64,000 nucleotides of DNA from Dactylosporangium sp040605635 (GCF_040605635.1 NZ_JBEXDG010000008.1:62001-126000); one strand, 5' to 3'; counted from the stretch's first letter, positions 43,116-52,384 are shown. A program made the numbers and translations. The notes: generated by a model from the letters alone, not told the origin.

Positions 43116-43784
43116 TCACACCGGCGGGGTGTAGAGCGCCACGATCGAGGCGACGGCGGCGCGGTCGCCGTCGATGTCCGCGGCGTCCAGGTCCACGCCC
43201 TCGAAGAGGATCCCGCACCACGTGGTCGAGTCCGCGGTGACGGTCGCCGCGGGGTTCGCGATCGTGCCCGTCCGCACGTGTACGGCGCCGCCGTCGGTGA
43301 CCGTGTGGAAGCTGTGCACCGGCGGGCCCGCCCGGCGTGCGTCGCGCCGGTCGTGCAGGTGAAGCACGACCGGCGGGACCGTCGCCCGGACCGGCGGCGC
43401 CATGGTCCGCATGGCGACGACGACCGCGTCGGGGGTCATGCCGCCCTTGGTGCCCGGGTCGGGGCCGGCGGAATACCAGCGGCCGAGCGACCCCAGGACC
43501 TGCTCCAGCCCGCGGCCCCACTCGGTGGCGACATACGCGGGGGTGCGGGCGAGGTCCGTCAGGACGACGTGGTCGACGATCCCGGCCTGCCGCAGGGACC
43601 GCAGCCGGTCGGTGAGCACCGCCGGGGTGATGCCGCGGACGGACTCCTGCAGGTCGGCGAAGCGTTTCGGGCCGAGGATCAGCTCCCGCACGACGATCAG
43701 CGACCACCGGTCGCCGACGAGGTCGAGCGCGTTCGCGGCCCGGCATGCGTCGCCGTGGTCGCCGTAGCTCTGCCGGATCGGCAC
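43116..43784 (-). CDS. HxlR-family transcriptional regulator with C-terminal SCP2-like domain
   Basis: This 222-residue protein begins with the HxlR winged helix: ALDLVGDRWSLIVVRELILGPKRFADL and ITPAVLTDRLRSL. The C-terminal ~110 residues (PPVVLHLHD to DIDGDRAAV) look like the sterol-carrier-like domain often fused to this group, a possible ligand pocket. It faces away from the DUF899 gene across 50 bases, the usual layout for an HxlR regulator and its target. Confidence 0.88.
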   Translation of the reverse strand: MPIRQSYGDHGDACRAANALDLVGDRWSLIVVRELILGPKRFADLQESVRGITPAVLTDRLRSLRQAGIVDHVVLTDLARTPAYVATEWGRGLEQVLGSLGRWYSAGPDPGTKGGMTPDAVVVAMRTMAPPVRATVPPVVLHLHDRRDARRAGPPVHSFHTVTDGGAVHVRTGTIANPAATVTADSTTWCGILFEGVDLDAADIDGDRAAVASIVALYTPPV

Positions 43785-43834
43785 CGTCGCCTCGCTCTGT
43801 TCAACCGAGTACCAACTATGTTAAAGATAGCAGC

Positions 43835-44557
43835 ATGACGTCTTCGCGTGCCGTGCCGCCCGCCCCTGCCGTCGTCGACCGCGAGACCTGGCTGCGTGCG
43901 CGGGAAGCGCTGCTGGCCCGCGAGAAGGCGCACACGCGTGAGGGCGACGCGATCGCCGCTGCCCGCCGTCGCCTGCCGATGGTGGAGGTCACCCCGATCT
44001 CCCTGGCCGGCGCGGGCGGCCCGACGCCGTTCGCGGACATCTTCCAGGGCCGCGACCAGCTCGTCGTCTACAAGCACATGTGGCACCTGGACAAGCCGTT
44101 CGAGGAGCAGTGCGAGGGCTGCACCGCCTCCATCTGGGACTTCCAGAACGCCGCGTACCTCAACGAACGCGGCATCTCCTTCGCCGTCTTCGCTGAGGGG
44201 CCGTACTACCAGCTGGCCCCGTTCCGGGAGTTCATGGGCTACACGCACCCGTGGTACTCCACGTACGGCGTCGGCGACCCGGCCTACGCCGGCGGCGGCA
44301 TCATCGCCTGCTACCTGCGCCGCGACGACCGGTTCTTCCTCACGTACGAGACGACCGACCGCGGCGTCGAGGCCATCATGGCGTCGCACAAGCTCCTGGA
44401 CATGACGGTCTACGGCCGGCAGGAGACCTGGGAGTCCTCGCCCGAGGGCTGGCCGCGGGAACCGACGTACACGCGCTGGCGCCGCGACGGCCGCCCCGTG
44501 CCCCAGTGGACCCGCCCGGGCGTGACACCCGTCGCGAGCGCGGAGCAGCCGCACTGA
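43835..44557 (+). CDS. DUF899-family (thioredoxin-like) protein
   Basis: This 240-residue protein starts at the ATG at 43835. It has the DUF899 pattern: REALLAREKAHTREGDAIAAARRRLPMVEV, a strand DQLVVYKHMWHL, CEGCTASIWDFQ, a later HPWYSTYG and RDDRFFLTYETTDRGVE. The family has a thioredoxin-like fold; the CEGC pair could be redox-active. Enzymatic role unknown. The divergent HxlR gene probably regulates it. Confidence 0.85.
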   Translation: MTSSRAVPPAPAVVDRETWLRAREALLAREKAHTREGDAIAAARRRLPMVEVTPISLAGAGGPTPFADIFQGRDQLVVYKHMWHLDKPFEEQCEGCTASIWDFQNAAYLNERGISFAVFAEGPYYQLAPFREFMGYTHPWYSTYGVGDPAYAGGGIIACYLRRDDRFFLTYETTDRGVEAIMASHKLLDMTVYGRQETWESSPEGWPREPTYTRWRRDGRPVPQWTRPGVTPVASAEQPH

Positions 44558-44563
44558 CGACGT

Positions 44564-45271
44564 TCAGTAGGTGCCGGAGGGCGCTGGATCCGGGACGGGA
44601 GCGGGGCGTTCGCCGCGTTCGCGGGCGGCGAGGTCGTCCAGGATCGTCTCGGTGGCGGTGGCGCCGAACCGGGTGGCCCCCGCCTCGTGCAGGGTCAGCA
44701 GCGTGTCGAGGGTCCGGACCCCGCCTGCCGCCTTCACCCGGACGGCCGGGGAGACGGTGGCCCGCATCAGCTGGATGTCGGCGAGGGTGGCGCCGCCCGG
44801 GGCGAAGCCGGTGCTGGTCTTCACGAAGTGCGCGCCGGCCTCCTCGGCCAGCCGGCAGCCGGTGATCTTCTCCGCGTCGGTGAGGTAGGCGTTCTCGAGG
44901 ATCACCTTCACGACGCGGCCCTGGGCGGCGGCGACCACGGAGGCGATGTCGTCGTGGACGTAACGGTCGTCGCCGTCGCGGAGCCGGCCGATGTGCAGGA
45001 CCATGTCGATCTCGTCGGCGCCGGCCTCGACGAGCGCCCGGGTCTCGGCCACCTTGACGGCGCTCAGCGTGTCGCCGTGCGGGAAGCCGGTCACGGTGCC
45101 GACGAGGACGCCCGTGCCGGCGAGGGCGGTCACGGCGAGCGGCACGTCGGACGGGCGGACGCAGACCGAGGCGACGTCGCGGCGGGCCGCGATCTCGCAG
45201 CCGCGCACGACGTCCGCGGTGGTCAGTTCGGGACGCAGCAGGGAGTGGTCGATCATCTTGGCGACGTTCAT
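44564..45271 (-). CDS. deoC: Deoxyribose-phosphate aldolase
   Basis: This 235-residue class I aldolase splits 2-deoxyribose-5-phosphate into acetaldehyde and glyceraldehyde-3-phosphate in deoxynucleoside breakdown. The Schiff-base lysine is Lys151 in VKTSTGF; other landmarks are IDHSLLRPE, GFPHG, DEIDMV and RVKAAGGVRT. Its ATG overlaps the stop of the GntR gene by four bases, so regulator and enzyme are co-translated. Confidence 0.95.
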   Translation of the reverse strand: MNVAKMIDHSLLRPELTTADVVRGCEIAARRDVASVCVRPSDVPLAVTALAGTGVLVGTVTGFPHGDTLSAVKVAETRALVEAGADEIDMVLHIGRLRDGDDRYVHDDIASVVAAAQGRVVKVILENAYLTDAEKITGCRLAEEAGAHFVKTSTGFAPGGATLADIQLMRATVSPAVRVKAAGGVRTLDTLLTLHEAGATRFGATATETILDDLAARERGERPAPVPDPAPSGTY

Positions 45272-45993
45272 GACGGTGCTCCGGTCTGGGGAGGTTGCAC
45301 GTCGAAGGTGACCCGCAGCGCGTAGCGGGACCCGACGTAGCGGCTGACGGTGTACTCCAGCGGCGCCGAGTGCTGGTCGACGATGAGCCGGGTCTCGACG
45401 AGCAACGGCTCGGCCGCGGGCACGTTGAGACGGTCGCCGTCGGGTCCGGCCGGCTGGGCGGTGAGGGTCGAGGAGCCCAGCGTGGGGCGCAGCCCGAGGT
45501 CGTTCAGCGCGCGGTGCAGGGACCCGCCCTCCAGGTCGGCGTCGAGCAACGCGGTCAGGTGGGCCGGGAAGGCGGCGTACTCCACCGCGAGGGGCGTCCC
45601 GTCGGCCATCCGCACCCGCACGATCGAGACCACGCGGGGCGCCGCCGCGGTCAGCCGCAGCGCCGCGGCCTCGTCCGCCGACGCCGCCCGGACCTCCGCC
45701 TCGACGACCCGCGACGACGGCGTGCGTCCCCAGCTGCGGACCTGGTCCTGGAAGCTCATCAGCGTGCCGGCGGCGCGCTGCGCGGGCCGCTGCCGCACGT
45801 ACGTGCCGCGGCCCTGGATGCGCTCGATCAGCCCGTCCGCCTCGAGCGCGTTGAGCGCGGCCCGCATGGTCATCCGCGCGACCCCGAACTCCTCGGCGAG
45901 CACCGACTCCGCCGGCAGCGCGTCGCCCGGTGCCGCCCGGTCCAGCCGCGCCCGCAGCTCCCGCTCGATCCGCACGTACAGCGGCGTCTTCAC
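45268..45993 (-). CDS. GntR/HutC-family regulator
   Basis: This 241-residue protein has an N-terminal winged helix (LPAESVLAEEFGVARMTMRAAL, LEADGLIERIQGRGTYV) and a C-terminal UTRA ligand domain (VSIVRVRMADGTPLAVEY to VSRYVGSRYALRVTF). GGAGGA eight bases upstream supports the GTG start. It is coupled to deoC, so its ligand may be a deoxynucleoside or deoxyribose phosphate; this is inference. Confidence 0.9.
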   Translation of the reverse strand: MKTPLYVRIERELRARLDRAAPGDALPAESVLAEEFGVARMTMRAALNALEADGLIERIQGRGTYVRQRPAQRAAGTLMSFQDQVRSWGRTPSSRVVEAEVRAASADEAAALRLTAAAPRVVSIVRVRMADGTPLAVEYAAFPAHLTALLDADLEGGSLHRALNDLGLRPTLGSSTLTAQPAGPDGDRLNVPAAEPLLVETRLIVDQHSAPLEYTVSRYVGSRYALRVTFDVQPPQTGAPS

Positions 45994-46007
45994 CAGCGTA
46001 TCCTCCA

Positions 46008-46023
46008 GGTCTCCTAGACAACC
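46008..46023 (-). promoter_or_regulatory. Candidate GntR operator
   Basis: An imperfect palindrome, GGT-N3-CTAG-N3-ACC, lies 15 bases before the GntR start. A TCTAGG direct repeat overlaps it. The CTAG core resembles sites of HutC-type GntR proteins. Confidence 0.5.
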
Positions 46024-46378
46024 TAGATGTTGCCGCGGCCGCCGGCAAGCGCCCGCCCTTCGGCGCTCGCCGGCCCGGGCAGGGCACGATCGCCCCGGCC
46101 GCGGCGCTGGTCACAATCGGGCCGGCGTTGGTCGCCATCGGGCTGCGGCAGAAGCCCGTCCGGACGCTCGCGGTGCCACGCCGGCCGTCAGTGGCACCCT
46201 GCCCGCCGGCCGCCCGCCGGGACATCCCTGCCGGTCACCGCCCGCGTGCTGGTCCCCGTGCCGCTGCCGGTCCGCATCCCGTTCGCCGGAGCCGGTCGCC
46301 GGCGACCCCTCCCCGCACTGATCGTTTCCGGTCAGACCGTCGGCTGGAGCGTCCACCTCGTCGTGGCGGAGGGCGTCG
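46024..46378. other. 355-base gap without a recognisable gene
   Basis: Very GC-rich sequence between the GntR promoter and the TPR-like gene end. Short hydrophobic stretches appear in two plus-strand frames (for example ALVTIGPALVAIGLR), but none has a start signal or joins into a protein I recognise. It may be a decayed gene. Confidence 0.4.
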
Positions 46379-47599
46379 TCAGACGAGCGACGCCCCACCG
46401 CCCGACCCGGCCTGCCCTCGTCCGGCGAGGATCTCGATCGCCTCGTCGACGCGGCCCTGCCGGATCAGCAGCTCCGCGACGGTGGTGCCGGCGTCATGGT
46501 CGCGGCGGCCCGGCCACAGCAGCGCGATCGCCTCGTCCCAGCGCCCGGCGTCCGCGAGCAGCTCGGCGGCGTAGCCGCGGTGGTGCTCGGGCAGGGTCTG
46601 CAGATAGGCGTCGTCGAGGCGGCCGAGGGCGTGCAGCAGAAAGGTCCGCAGCGACATCAGGTCCAGGTCAGGGCGTGTGACAAGGTTGTCGACGATCGAC
46701 AAGGCCTCCTCGGCGCGGCCCGCCCGGACCAGCGGCGCCACCAGACCGTCGAGATACTGCTCCGGGTCCTGCGTCGCGAACGGGCGCATCAGCTCGACCG
46801 CCTCGCCGGCCCGGTCGTGGCGGGTCAGCAGGTCCGCCAGCTGGTGCACCGCGAACGCCTCACCGGCGGTCACCAGCGGCCACAACACCTTCGCCGCCTC
46901 GTCGACCTGACCCTGCCGGTCCAGCAGCGCCGCGAGGCGATGGACCGCGGCCGGGTGGCCGCTCTCGGCGGCGAGCCGCACGAGGCCCGCCTGGTCGTGC
47001 CGCGCCAGCAGATCGGCAAGGTGCTCGAGTGCGTCCACGGACGGGTCCGCCGCGCGCAGCACCGCTGCCGCCTCGCTCACGTGACCCTGCCGCTCCAGCA
47101 CCGCAGCCAGCGCCACCGATGCGTCAGCGGCCTCCCTGAGCAGGGCGGCCACCTCGGCGTCACGCCCGTGGCCCTCGCTGAGGCGCACCAGGGCGGCGGC
47201 GGACGACGGGTCGTGCAGCCGCGGCCGCAGCAGCTCGATCACGTCGTCGACGCGCCCCAGCCGGGCCAGCAGCTCTCCCGTGCACCGCACGGCGTCCGGG
47301 TCGCCCGCCACGGCGAACGGGCGGACCAGGTCGACGCCCGCCTCGCCCTGCACGGCCGCGATCCGCGCCACCGCCGGCGTGAACGCGCCGGGCGCCACGA
47401 ACGGCCGGTACACGCCGAGCGCGCCGTCCACGTCACCGCGGGCCAGCAGCTCGGCCCCGAGCGCGTCGGCGCAGTCCCAGTCACCGGCGTCCGCCATGCG
47501 GCGCAGCACGTCCAGCTGCCCATGCCGCGTCAGCAGCGACACGACGGTGCTCGCGCCGGGCGTCGAATCCCTGTACAGCAACTCCTGCGGCTCCCGCAT
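46379..47599 (-). CDS. TPR-like helical-repeat protein
   Basis: About 406 residues from the ATG at 47599 (MREPQELLYR). It consists almost wholly of short helical pairs with TPR-like phasing: repeated GxxxEAxxxL and LLARHGQVDEA-type units such as LADLLARHDQAG, LAALLDRQGQVDEAAKVL and ELLIRQGRVDEAIEIL. No signal peptide or enzymatic domain is seen. Such proteins are probably interaction scaffolds. It is a lone gene. Confidence 0.8.
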   Translation of the reverse strand: MREPQELLYRDSTPGASTVVSLLTRHGQLDVLRRMADAGDWDCADALGAELLARGDVDGALGVYRPFVAPGAFTPAVARIAAVQGEAGVDLVRPFAVAGDPDAVRCTGELLARLGRVDDVIELLRPRLHDPSSAAALVRLSEGHGRDAEVAALLREAADASVALAAVLERQGHVSEAAAVLRAADPSVDALEHLADLLARHDQAGLVRLAAESGHPAAVHRLAALLDRQGQVDEAAKVLWPLVTAGEAFAVHQLADLLTRHDRAGEAVELMRPFATQDPEQYLDGLVAPLVRAGRAEEALSIVDNLVTRPDLDLMSLRTFLLHALGRLDDAYLQTLPEHHRGYAAELLADAGRWDEAIALLWPGRRDHDAGTTVAELLIRQGRVDEAIEILAGRGQAGSGGGASLV

Positions 47600-47672
47600 G
47601 CATGCAATCGTAGAAGTGTCGCGGGACCGCCACCCACCGCGGTCGTGAAGATTCCGTGCGGGCGGCGCCGAA

Positions 47673-47843
47673 ATGCGTGGCACACAGGCGCAGCGGCTGT
47701 GGGACGAACCCCGCTTCCAGGGCGCTCACGTGCTGCACCGCCGGATCCCCGACGCCGCGCACTTCCCGTGGGTGGAGCAGCCGTCGGCGGTGCGGGCGGC
47801 CTTCCACGAGCTCGCCGGAAAATGTCGGTGGGTCTCCATATGA
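47673..47843 (+). pseudogene. C-terminal fragment of an alpha/beta hydrolase
   Basis: A 56-residue open frame contains RIPDAAHFPWVEQPSAVRAA, the region around the catalytic histidine and last helix of an alpha/beta hydrolase, followed by FHELAG. The rest of the enzyme is absent upstream, so this is a relic. Confidence 0.6.
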
Positions 47844-47873
47844 TCCCGCCAGGCGGGGCGATGGGGGTGCACG

Positions 47874-48720
47874 GTGACGGGCGGACCGTTTGCGGCGTTG
47901 GACAGCTGGCGGCTGATCCGCCGGTATGCGGTGCCCGACTGGATGATCGCGGAGTGCACCGACGCGAGGGAGCGCGGCGACTGGCGGGCGGCGTGCTCGG
48001 CGGCCCGGGTCACGGTGACGTTCGACGACGCCCGGCCGGTCGTGGGGCTCCTCGCCGGGTTCGCGCCCCGCGCTTCCGACCAGGCCGGCGGTCAGGCTCA
48101 CGGCCGAGCTCGCATCCGGTGTCGCGGCCGGGGTTGCAGCCGAGTTCCCGGCCGGGGTCGCAGGCGAGCTTCCGGCTGGGTTCGCGGGGGAGCGGTTCCG
48201 GGTGCGGTGCGGCGGGGGCTGGCACTGGATCGTGTTGCGGGGTGGGCACCGCCTCGAGGTGCCCCACCACACCGAGGACGAGCGGCGGCGGGAGCTCGCG
48301 CTGCGGGCGTTCGGCGGGACGATCGGCGGCTGCTTCAAGGCCGAGACCGCCTGGCACGGCGGCGAGGGCGTCGTGCCTTCCCGCCTGCGCGCGCACCGGC
48401 GCGACCTGTGGCGCAGGATCGGGCACGGCGGCGCCAGGGTGGTCACGGCCCTGCTCGACGCGGGCATGGACCCACACATCCGTGACGGACGGGGCCGGAC
48501 CCTGCTGCACCACATCCACCGGCTCGAACACGCCACCCTGCTGCCCCGCCTGCTCGCCGCGGGGCTCGACGTCAATGCTGTCTGCAGGCGCGGGTACACG
48601 CTCATGTGCGAGGCGGTGGCCCATTCGGCGCCTGACGACCTGCTGACGGCGCTGAACGACGCGGGCGCGGTGCCCCGCCTGTCGCTGCCGGACCCGCGCG
48701 GCTGGCCGGTTACCGGGTGA
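47874..48720 (+). pseudogene. Frameshifted ankyrin-repeat-like protein gene
   Basis: The frame starting with the GTG at 47874 reads RRYAVPDWMIAECTDARERG and DWRAACSAARVTVTFDDA, then turns to nonsense after about 48060. The next frame carries a sensible protein from about 48100: a low-complexity stretch of related VAGELPAGFAGE-like units, RCGGGWHWIVLRGGHRLEVP, and a C-terminal ankyrin-like part (VVTALLDAGMDPHIRDGRG, LLHHIH, LLAAGLDVNAV). One indel around 48050-48110, near the repeats, accounts for the split. A sequencing error is possible. The 3' end overlaps the convergent gene by 11 bases. Confidence 0.6.
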
Positions 48721-49063
48721 GCTTGACGATGTATTCGGTGTCGTTGTGGTGGCCCTCGAACTCCATGAAGTCCCCGGCCACGAAGGTCCAGCCGCCTGCG
48801 GCGATGAGCGTGCGCAGCTTCTCGATCGGGATCCGCACGGCGTCGTCGGGCACGGCCCACTCCTCGATCGACTCACGCGCGCGTTCCTCGAGTGCCTCGA
48901 CCGTCGCGATCTCCCCCGGGTCGGGCTCGGCGCCGGTGTGCGGCTGCCACTCGCCCTCGGTGACCCGGCGCATCAGCTCGGCGTCCGTCGCCTCGGCGCC
49001 GTCGATGTCGTCGTCCCAGTCATGCTCGAAGTAGCTGAACATCAGCATCAGGGTCTCGGCCAC
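48710..49063 (-). CDS. Hypothetical acidic protein, 117 residues
   Basis: From the GTG at 49063 (VAETLMLMFSYFEHDWD). It is strongly acidic, with IPIEKLRTLIAAGGWTFVAGDFMEFEGH near the C-terminus. No family recognised and no signal peptide. The divergent GtrA gene begins 58 bases away. Confidence 0.6.
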   Translation of the reverse strand: MAETLMLMFSYFEHDWDDDIDGAEATDAELMRRVTEGEWQPHTGAEPDPGEIATVEALEERARESIEEWAVPDDAVRIPIEKLRTLIAAGGWTFVAGDFMEFEGHHNDTEYIVKLTR

Positions 49064-49121
49064 GCCGATGATCGTAGGCCTGGACGCAGCGAATTCACCG
49101 AACCGTTCAGCCGGTGGCTGT

Positions 49122-49595
49122 ATGGTCACCGCCGTGGCGGGGAGATTGCTGGTGGTGTGGCGGCATCCGGTCGTCCGGTTCCTCGCGTTCGCGGGGCTCG
49201 GGTTCGGGTTCGACGTCGGGCTGCTGCTGGTGTTGAAGTACTCGACGCCACTGCCGGCGTTCGCCTGTGTGACGATCGCGTTCTGGGCGACGTATGCCGT
49301 GAATTTCGTGCTGAACCGGTACTTCACCTTCGACGCGGGTCATCGGGCGGTGGGGCCGCAGGTCGCGCGGTTCGTGGTGCAGGTGCTCGGGGACTATGCG
49401 CTCACCGTCGGGGCGGTGCTCGGACTGCAGGAGCTCGGTGTGCATCTCGCGATCGCCCGGGTCGTCGCCGGTGGGTGCACGCTCGTCTTCAACTACGTGC
49501 TGTACCGGTGGTGGACGTTCCGCCGCCCCGCGCGGGAGACCGGGGCGCCGGCGGATGTGGTTGGCGCCGGCGACGAGCGGGTATCCCCACACTGA
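49122..49595 (+). CDS. GtrA-family membrane protein
   Basis: This 157-residue protein has four helices and the GtrA pattern: VVRFLAFAGLGFGFDVGLLLVL, FWATYAVNFVLNRYFTF and VFNYVLYRWWTF. Members move or assist lipid-linked sugars across the membrane for glycosylation of wall or surface polymers. The ATG at 49122 lies close to the presumed promoter with no clear ribosome site. Confidence 0.88.
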   Translation: MVTAVAGRLLVVWRHPVVRFLAFAGLGFGFDVGLLLVLKYSTPLPAFACVTIAFWATYAVNFVLNRYFTFDAGHRAVGPQVARFVVQVLGDYALTVGAVLGLQELGVHLAIARVVAGGCTLVFNYVLYRWWTFRRPARETGAPADVVGAGDERVSPH

Positions 49596-49627
49596 ACGGA
49601 CGTCGACTGGGATATGGGAGGCCGGCC

Positions 49628-49822
49628 ATGTTGCCGAAGATGATCGCTCGGTGGGCGGTTGCCGCGATCGCGGTGCCGCTGGCGATCGCCGGGGCCAAGA
49701 AGGTCAGCGACCGGATCGAGGCGCGACGCGGATCGACGCGGGCCAGCCGGCTGCTGCGGCGTGGCGTGTCCACCGCCGAGCGGCTCACCGGCCGCCGGAA
49801 GCGCCGCCGGCTCGCCTGGTAA
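49628..49822 (+). CDS. Small membrane protein, 64 residues
   Basis: One N-terminal hydrophobic helix (IARWAVAAIAVPLAIAGA) followed by a very basic tail rich in Arg. GGGAGG seven bases upstream of the ATG supports translation. It lies 32 bases after gtrA, probably in the same operon. No family recognised. Confidence 0.65.
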   Translation: MLPKMIARWAVAAIAVPLAIAGAKKVSDRIEARRGSTRASRLLRRGVSTAERLTGRRKRRRLAW

Positions 49823-49878
49823 CCGGCGCAAGGGGCGAGCCCTGGCCACACGTCACGTGGGGCGAGCGCGGCACGATG

Positions 49879-50766
49879 TCAGGCGGGGCGGTAGGCGGAC
49901 GTGATGTCCAGGGCGAGTTCGATGGCGCGGGCCGCGAGCGGTGAATGCGTGCGGCCCGCCTGCCACAGCAGGTAGATCTCCCGTGGCGGGAACGGCGGGT
50001 GCAGCGCATGCACCGACAGCGTCGCATCGTGGACAGGGCCGTCGAGGACCAGCCGCGGCAGGATCGCCGAGCCGATCCCCGCTCGTACCATCGACAGGAC
50101 CGCATCGTTGCCGGCCGTGCGGAACACGATGCGGGGCTGGACGCCGGCGCGGGCCAGGGTGTCCTCCACGCGGGGCTGGTCGCAGACCGGCGGCCAGGCG
50201 ACCATCGGGGCCCGGTGCAGCGCGGTCAGCGGCACGGGACCCGGCGGGAAGTCGCCGCGGCGGGCGACCAGGACATACGGGTCGTCGAGGAGCTTGCGGT
50301 GCTCGACGTCGCCGTCGACGCGGCCGTCGAAGAACATGAGGTCGACGGCGTCGAGCCGCGGCGGGTCGGTCTCCTCCTCGAACAGCCGGATGTCGCAGGC
50401 CGGATACTCCTCGCGCAGGCGGCGGACGAGCAGCGGCAGGACCGCGGTCGACAGGCTCTGGAAGGTGCCGATGTCGACGCGTCCCTCACCGGCCCGGAAC
50501 CGGTCGAGGGCGTCGGTCATCGCCCGCGTCCGGGCGAGCAGGTCACGGGCGTGGGCGAGGACCACCTGGCCGAGCGGGGTGAGGCGCACCGGCTTCGGTC
50601 CGCCGGGACGGTCGAACACGGCGCCGCCGACGGCCTTCTCCAGGCCTGCGATCTGCTGGCTGACCGTCGACTGGGTGTAGCCGAGGCGGGCGGCGGCCCG
50701 GCTGAACGAGCCCTGGTCGACGACCGCGGCCATCGCGGCGAGATGGCGCAGCTCGACATCGGACAT
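49879..50766 (-). CDS. LysR-family regulator
   Basis: A 295-residue regulator whose N-terminal helix-turn-helix reads DQGSFSRAAARLGYTQSTVSQQIAGLEKAVG, with a typical effector domain after it. It is divergent from the hydrolase/LLM oxidoreductase pair across 83 bases and most likely controls that pair. Effector unknown. Confidence 0.92.
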   Translation of the reverse strand: MSDVELRHLAAMAAVVDQGSFSRAAARLGYTQSTVSQQIAGLEKAVGGAVFDRPGGPKPVRLTPLGQVVLAHARDLLARTRAMTDALDRFRAGEGRVDIGTFQSLSTAVLPLLVRRLREEYPACDIRLFEEETDPPRLDAVDLMFFDGRVDGDVEHRKLLDDPYVLVARRGDFPPGPVPLTALHRAPMVAWPPVCDQPRVEDTLARAGVQPRIVFRTAGNDAVLSMVRAGIGSAILPRLVLDGPVHDATLSVHALHPPFPPREIYLLWQAGRTHSPLAARAIELALDITSAYRPA

Positions 50767-50849
50767 GGTCCAAGAGTATCGCCGAAAGCGATCGACGCAA
50801 TCGAAAACGATCGCTTTCCGGCATGGAGCACCGCGCATAGCGTGGACGC

Positions 50850-51530
50850 ATGAGCACGTTCGTACTGATCCACGGCGGGGGAGACTCGGCCTGGTCCTGG
50901 CACCTCGTCGCCGCCGGACTGCGGGCCCGCGGCCACGACGTCGTCGCACCGGACCTGCCCGCCGACGACGACACCGCCGACCTGACCACCTACGCCGACG
51001 CCGTGGTCGCGGCCGTCGGGGACCGGACGCACGTGGTCGTCGTCGGGCACTCGTTCGGCGCGTTCACCGCGCCGCTCGTCGCGGACCGGCTCGGCGCCGA
51101 CGCGCTCGTGCTCGTCGCCGGGATGATCCCCGTGCCGGGCGAGCGGCCCGCCGACTGGGGCAGCGGCGCCGGCTACCAGGACGCGGTCCGTGAGCAGGCC
51201 GCGCGCGACGGCGGGCTGACCGGCAGCGACGACCCGGACGTCATGTTCTACCACGACGTACCCCGCGACCTGGCCGGGCAGATGCGGCGCCGGGAACGCG
51301 CGCACCCGTCGGAGACGGCGATGGCGAAGCCGTGGCCCCTCGACCGGTGGCCGGACGTACCGACGCGATTCGTGCTGTGTGCGCAGGACCGCTGGTTCCC
51401 GCCCGGCCTGTTCCGGAAGCTGGCGCCGGAGCGGCTCGGCATCGTCCCCGACGAGATCGACGCCGGGCACTGCGTGGCGCTCAGCCGCCCCGTCGAGCTG
51501 GCGGAGCTCCTGGACGGGTACACGGCATGA
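50850..51530 (+). CDS. Alpha/beta hydrolase (esterase/hydroxynitrile-lyase-like)
   Basis: This 226-residue enzyme has the oxyanion LIHGGGDSAWSW, the nucleophile elbow GHSFGA, a lid region, the Asp in CAQDRWF and the catalytic His in DAGHCVALSRP. This short, lid-poor form resembles plant methylesterase/hydroxynitrile-lyase-like bacterial esterases. It overlaps the next gene by four bases. Confidence 0.9.
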   Translation: MSTFVLIHGGGDSAWSWHLVAAGLRARGHDVVAPDLPADDDTADLTTYADAVVAAVGDRTHVVVVGHSFGAFTAPLVADRLGADALVLVAGMIPVPGERPADWGSGAGYQDAVREQAARDGGLTGSDDPDVMFYHDVPRDLAGQMRRRERAHPSETAMAKPWPLDRWPDVPTRFVLCAQDRWFPPGLFRKLAPERLGIVPDEIDAGHCVALSRPVELAELLDGYTA

Positions 51531-52321
51531 CCAGGAAGGCGATCTGGCTGCCGCTGTTCGACGAGCTGTCCGACCCGCTGGTCGTCGCGAGCCTCGCGGC
51601 GCAGGCGGAGGAGGCCGGCTGGGACGGATGCTTCGTCTGGGACCACATCCGGTGGGGCGCGCCCGTCCAGCGGCTCGCCGACCCGTGGATCACCCTCGCC
51701 GCGGTCGCCGCCGGCACCGAACGGCTGCGGATCGGGCCGATGGTCACCCCGCTGCCGCGGCGCCGGCCGGCCAAGGTCGCCCGGGAGACCGCCACCCTCG
51801 ACCGGCTCAGCGGCGGCAGGCTCACCCTCGGCGTCGGCATCGGCGGTGACCGGTTCGGCGGCGAGTTCTCGAAGTTCGGCGAGCAGACCGACGACCGGGC
51901 GCGCGGCCAGATGCTCGACGAGGCCCTGGGGATCCTCACCGCCGCGTGGTCCGGCGACCCCGTACATCACCATGGGGCGCACTACGTCGTCGACGACGTG
52001 ACGTTCCTGCCGCGGCCGGTGCAGCGACCAGGGGTGCCGGTATGGGTGGCGGCCATGCCCGGCAGCGTGCAGCCGCTGCGGCGGGCGGCCAGGTATCAGG
52101 GGTACTTCCCGGTCAACCTGCGGCACGCCGACCAGCTGGCGGAAGCCCTCGCCACGATGCCGGCGCCGGAAGGGCCGTTCGACGTCGCGGTCGAGCTCCC
52201 ACCCGGCGGCGACCCCGGCCCGTACGTGCGGGCGGGCGCCACCTGGCTGCTGTCGGAGCTCGATCCCGTCGGCCTGACCGCCGACCGCGTCCGTGGGGTG
52301 GTCCGCGCCGGCCCGCCGTGA
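51527..52321 (+). CDS. Luciferase-like (LLM class) F420/flavin oxidoreductase
   Basis: This 264-residue protein has the LLM barrel pattern: AEEAGWDGCFVWDHI, RLRIGPMVTPLPRRRPAKVARETATLDRLSGG, LTLGVGIGG and VPVWVAAMPG. Actinobacterial members usually use reduced F420. It is co-translated with the hydrolase and divergent from a LysR gene, so the three probably form a small catabolic unit. Confidence 0.9.
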   Translation: MTRKAIWLPLFDELSDPLVVASLAAQAEEAGWDGCFVWDHIRWGAPVQRLADPWITLAAVAAGTERLRIGPMVTPLPRRRPAKVARETATLDRLSGGRLTLGVGIGGDRFGGEFSKFGEQTDDRARGQMLDEALGILTAAWSGDPVHHHGAHYVVDDVTFLPRPVQRPGVPVWVAAMPGSVQPLRRAARYQGYFPVNLRHADQLAEALATMPAPEGPFDVAVELPPGGDPGPYVRAGATWLLSELDPVGLTADRVRGVVRAGPP

Positions 52322-52384
52322 CTCACAGCAGGTTCAGATCGGGACACAGTGGTCAGCCGCAGATCACCGCCGTATGGTGTTGCG

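Noticed and set aside
46024..46378. Possible small membrane protein in the plus frame with ALVTIGPALVAIGLR
   Set aside because: No start signal, and the frame continues as Arg/Pro-rich shadow sequence.
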